Part shown: positions 22,143 to 23,671 of the stretch, in pieces
Layout of the letters: each line of letters starts with the position of its first letter
How positions within the stretch are numbered: position 1 is the first letter of the stretch
NCBI GenBank assembly: GCA_017618515.1
Contig: JAFZUB010000141.1
Coordinates: 1-23,671, forward strand
DNA: 23,671 nucleotides
Direction: 5' to 3'
DNA from: Bacteroidaceae bacterium
GTDB taxonomy: Bacteria > Bacteroidota > Bacteroidia > Bacteroidales > Bacteroidaceae
Program-made: the position numbers and the translations under genes
Notes under the pieces: generated by a model
What the model was told of the DNA's origin: nothing
The model's input: the letters and a program-made list of their open reading frames with translations, nothing else
The model's database searches: none

Positions 22143-23267
22143 ATGAACATAAAACGTAACATATTGCTCAACCCTGGCCCCGCCACCACCACCGACACGG
22201 TGAAGATGGCGCAGGTGGTGCCCGACATCTGTCCGCGTGAACGCGAGTTTGCCGACATGATGAAAGGACTGCGCGAGGACCTTGTCAAGATAGTACACGG
22301 CACCCCCGCCGACTACACATCAGTGCTCTTCACCGGCTCGGGGACAATCAACATCGACATCTGCCTCAACTCGCTGCTGCCGGAAGGAAAGAAGGTGCTC
22401 GTTGTCAACAACGGCGCTTACAGCACCCGCGCCGTAGAGGTGTGCCAGTACTACGGGATGCCGCATATCGACCTCAAGTCCTCGGTCTTTGATGTGCCCG
22501 ACCTCGCCGCTGTGGAGCAGACGCTGAAAGACAATCCAGACGTGGCCGTGGTCTATACCACCCACCACGAGACAGGCACCGGCGTGCTCAATCCTATTCG
22601 CGAGATTGGCGCACTGGCCCATCGGCACGGGGCCGTCTTCGTGTGCGACACAACCTCGTCGCTTGGCATGATACCGCTGGATGTGATGAAAGACAACGTG
22701 GATTTCTGCATGGCCTCCGCCCAGAAGGGGCTAATGGCAATGACTGGGCTCTCCTTTGTCATAGGCCGCACAGCCGAGATCATAAGATCGAAGGACTATC
22801 CCAAGCGCTCCTACTACTGCAACCTATTCCTGCAGTACGACTACTTTGAGAAGACCGGCCAGATGCACTTCACACCGCCCGTGCAGACCATCTACTCTAC
22901 CATCCAGGCCATTAAGGAATACTGGGCTGAGGGCGAAGCCACCAAGTTCGCCCGCCACCGCCGCGTGTTCGAGGCCATCCACAAAGGGCTGGCGGAGCTC
23001 GGCTTCCGCGATGTTATCCGCCGCGAGATACAGTCGGGGCTTGTCGTGTCGGTGAAATACCCCGACGACCCCAACTGGGACTTCGACAAGGTGCATGACT
23101 ACTGCTACGAGCGCGGATTCACTATCTATCCCGGCAAGATAAGCACCACCGACACATTCCGACTATGCGCCCTCGGTGCCATCGACGACTCTGACATCGG
23201 AGCATTCTTCGCCGTGTTGAAGGATGCTCTTGACACTCACCACATAAAAGTTACATACAATGGTTAG
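22143..23267 (+). CDS. phnW: 2-aminoethylphosphonate:pyruvate transaminase
   Basis: PhnW moves an amino group between alanine and phosphonoacetaldehyde; in a biosynthetic setting it makes 2-aminoethylphosphonate and pyruvate. The 374-residue protein is typical in length and is a PLP fold-type I enzyme: LLNPGPATTTDTVKMAQ near the N-terminus, FTGSGTIN (63-70) in the phosphate-binding region, HHETGTGVLNPI (141-152), CDTTSSLGMIPLD with the PLP-ring Asp, and the Schiff-base Lys195 in ASAQKGLMAM. The C-terminal domain ends SGLVVSVKYPD and the IYPGKISTTDTFRL motif that contains substrate-binding Arg. It follows PEP mutase and the decarboxylase, not a phosphonate-degradation gene (no phnX phosphonatase in view), so the direction is probably synthesis. 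Confidence 0.95.
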   Translation: MNIKRNILLNPGPATTTDTVKMAQVVPDICPREREFADMMKGLREDLVKIVHGTPADYTSVLFTGSGTINIDICLNSLLPEGKKVLVVNNGAYSTRAVEVCQYYGMPHIDLKSSVFDVPDLAAVEQTLKDNPDVAVVYTTHHETGTGVLNPIREIGALAHRHGAVFVCDTTSSLGMIPLDVMKDNVDFCMASAQKGLMAMTGLSFVIGRTAEIIRSKDYPKRSYYCNLFLQYDYFEKTGQMHFTPPVQTIYSTIQAIKEYWAEGEATKFARHRRVFEAIHKGLAELGFRDVIRREIQSGLVVSVKYPDDPNWDFDKVHDYCYERGFTIYPGKISTTDTFRLCALGAIDDSDIGAFFAVLKDALDTHHIKVTYNG

Positions 23268-23671
23268 CACAGCTGTCATCATGGCTGCCGGACTCGGCAC
23301 CCGCTTCGGGACAATGACCGAGACCATGCCCAAGGGGTTCATCAAAGTAGGAGATATGCCTATGGTCGTACGTTCCAGAGAGACACTGCTCTCTTGCGGC
23401 ATACAACGTATCATTATCGGCACAGGCTACCACCGAGAGTCATACGAAGCCCTCGCCACCCGCTATCCTCAGATAGAATGTGTCTTCAGTCCCCGCTATG
23501 CCGAGACCAATAGCATGTACACTCTCTACAACTGCCGCGAAATCATCGGTGACGATAGCTTTCTGCTCCTTGAGTCCGATATTATCTTCAGTCGCAACGC
23601 CATCACACATCTACTACGCGACCTCCACCGCACTATTATGCTTATTAGCCCCGTCACCAAATTTCAGGACC
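23260..23671 (+). CDS. LicC/PntC-like nucleotidyltransferase, 3' end cut by window
   Basis: Nucleotidyltransferases of this class activate a phospho- or phosphonoalcohol/amine by CTP: LicC gives CDP-choline and PntC gives CMP-AEP. The 137 residues present have MAAGLGTRF (8-16, nucleotide loop), PKGFIKVGD (24-32), IIGTGYHRESYEAL, the NSMYTLYNCREII segment and ESDIIF (105-110), which holds a metal-binding acidic pair. The start overlaps the phnW stop by 8 bases, so it is part of the operon. CMP-AEP formation is the most economical reading given AEP production immediately upstream and a LicD enzyme in the cluster, but phosphocholine or sugar-1-phosphate nucleotidyltransferases share these motifs. 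The rest of the protein and its possible fusion lie outside the window. Confidence 0.85.
   Translation, partial: MVSTAVIMAAGLGTRFGTMTETMPKGFIKVGDMPMVVRSRETLLSCGIQRIIIGTGYHRESYEALATRYPQIECVFSPRYAETNSMYTLYNCREIIGDDSFLLLESDIIFSRNAITHLLRDLHRTIMLISPVTKFQD

Noticed and set aside
1..23671. tRNA or rRNA genes, riboswitches
   Set aside because: No cloverleaf with a CCA-type end, no rRNA sequence and no riboswitch core that I recognise on either strand.

Overview
The window looks like a stretch of a Bacteroidales chromosome, most likely Prevotella-like. The evidence is several promoters of the Bacteroidetes form (TAnnTTTG at -7, TTG or TTTG near -33), the gene set prmC-recX and pyrE-SRPBCC-argH, secreted proteins with BACON, DUF4923-like and DUF4369-like domains, and a C-terminal tail of the 'YDLSGRQL...KKV' kind. 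Assignment is from memory of protein families; no search was run.

Layout. (1) 2-1320: the 3' part of prmC overlapping recX, plus strand. (2) 4354-1346, minus strand: a tight operon of pyrE, a SRPBCC protein, argH and a small lipoprotein with two CxxC pairs on a Rieske-like C-terminal frame. (3) 4517-6445: the ABC-F ATPase Uup, divergent from pyrE, with promoters for both directions between them. (4) 6446-7028: 583 bases without an evident gene, between convergent genes, holding a 21-22 base tandem repeat and a strong hairpin. (5) 12534-7029, minus strand: a secreted leucine-rich-repeat protein, a 929-residue GH3 glycosidase with BACON and PA14 domains, a DUF4369-like exported protein and a DUF4923-like lipoprotein. 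(6) 12712-14899: rpsO with its terminator, then typA. (7) A nested hairpin at 14992-15047 separates typA from a convergent GT9 (heptosyltransferase-like) gene. (8) 16241 to the right edge: a co-directional cluster of GT4 glycosyltransferase, LicD-family transferase, PEP mutase with an N-terminal nucleotidyltransferase-like domain, phosphonopyruvate decarboxylase, APC-type permease, AEP transaminase, and the start of a LicC/PntC-like nucleotidyltransferase.

The most interesting system is region 8. PEP mutase, phosphonopyruvate decarboxylase and AEP transaminase form a complete route from phosphoenolpyruvate to 2-aminoethylphosphonate (AEP). The nucleotidyltransferase could activate AEP as CMP-AEP, and LicD is the kind of enzyme that moves such a head group onto a glycan. 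Together with the GT4 and GT9 genes this suggests AEP decoration of a surface glycan. Two oddities stand out: the nucleotidyltransferase-like domain fused to PEP mutase has lost residues of its two signature motifs, and an APC-type permease sits translationally coupled inside the pathway.

A second theme is short period-7 repeats (unit ATTGANN) at three places: in the GH3 signal-peptide codons, in the codons just before the C-terminal tail of the LRR protein, and in the leader directly before typA. A related period-7 spacer precedes the PEP mutase gene.
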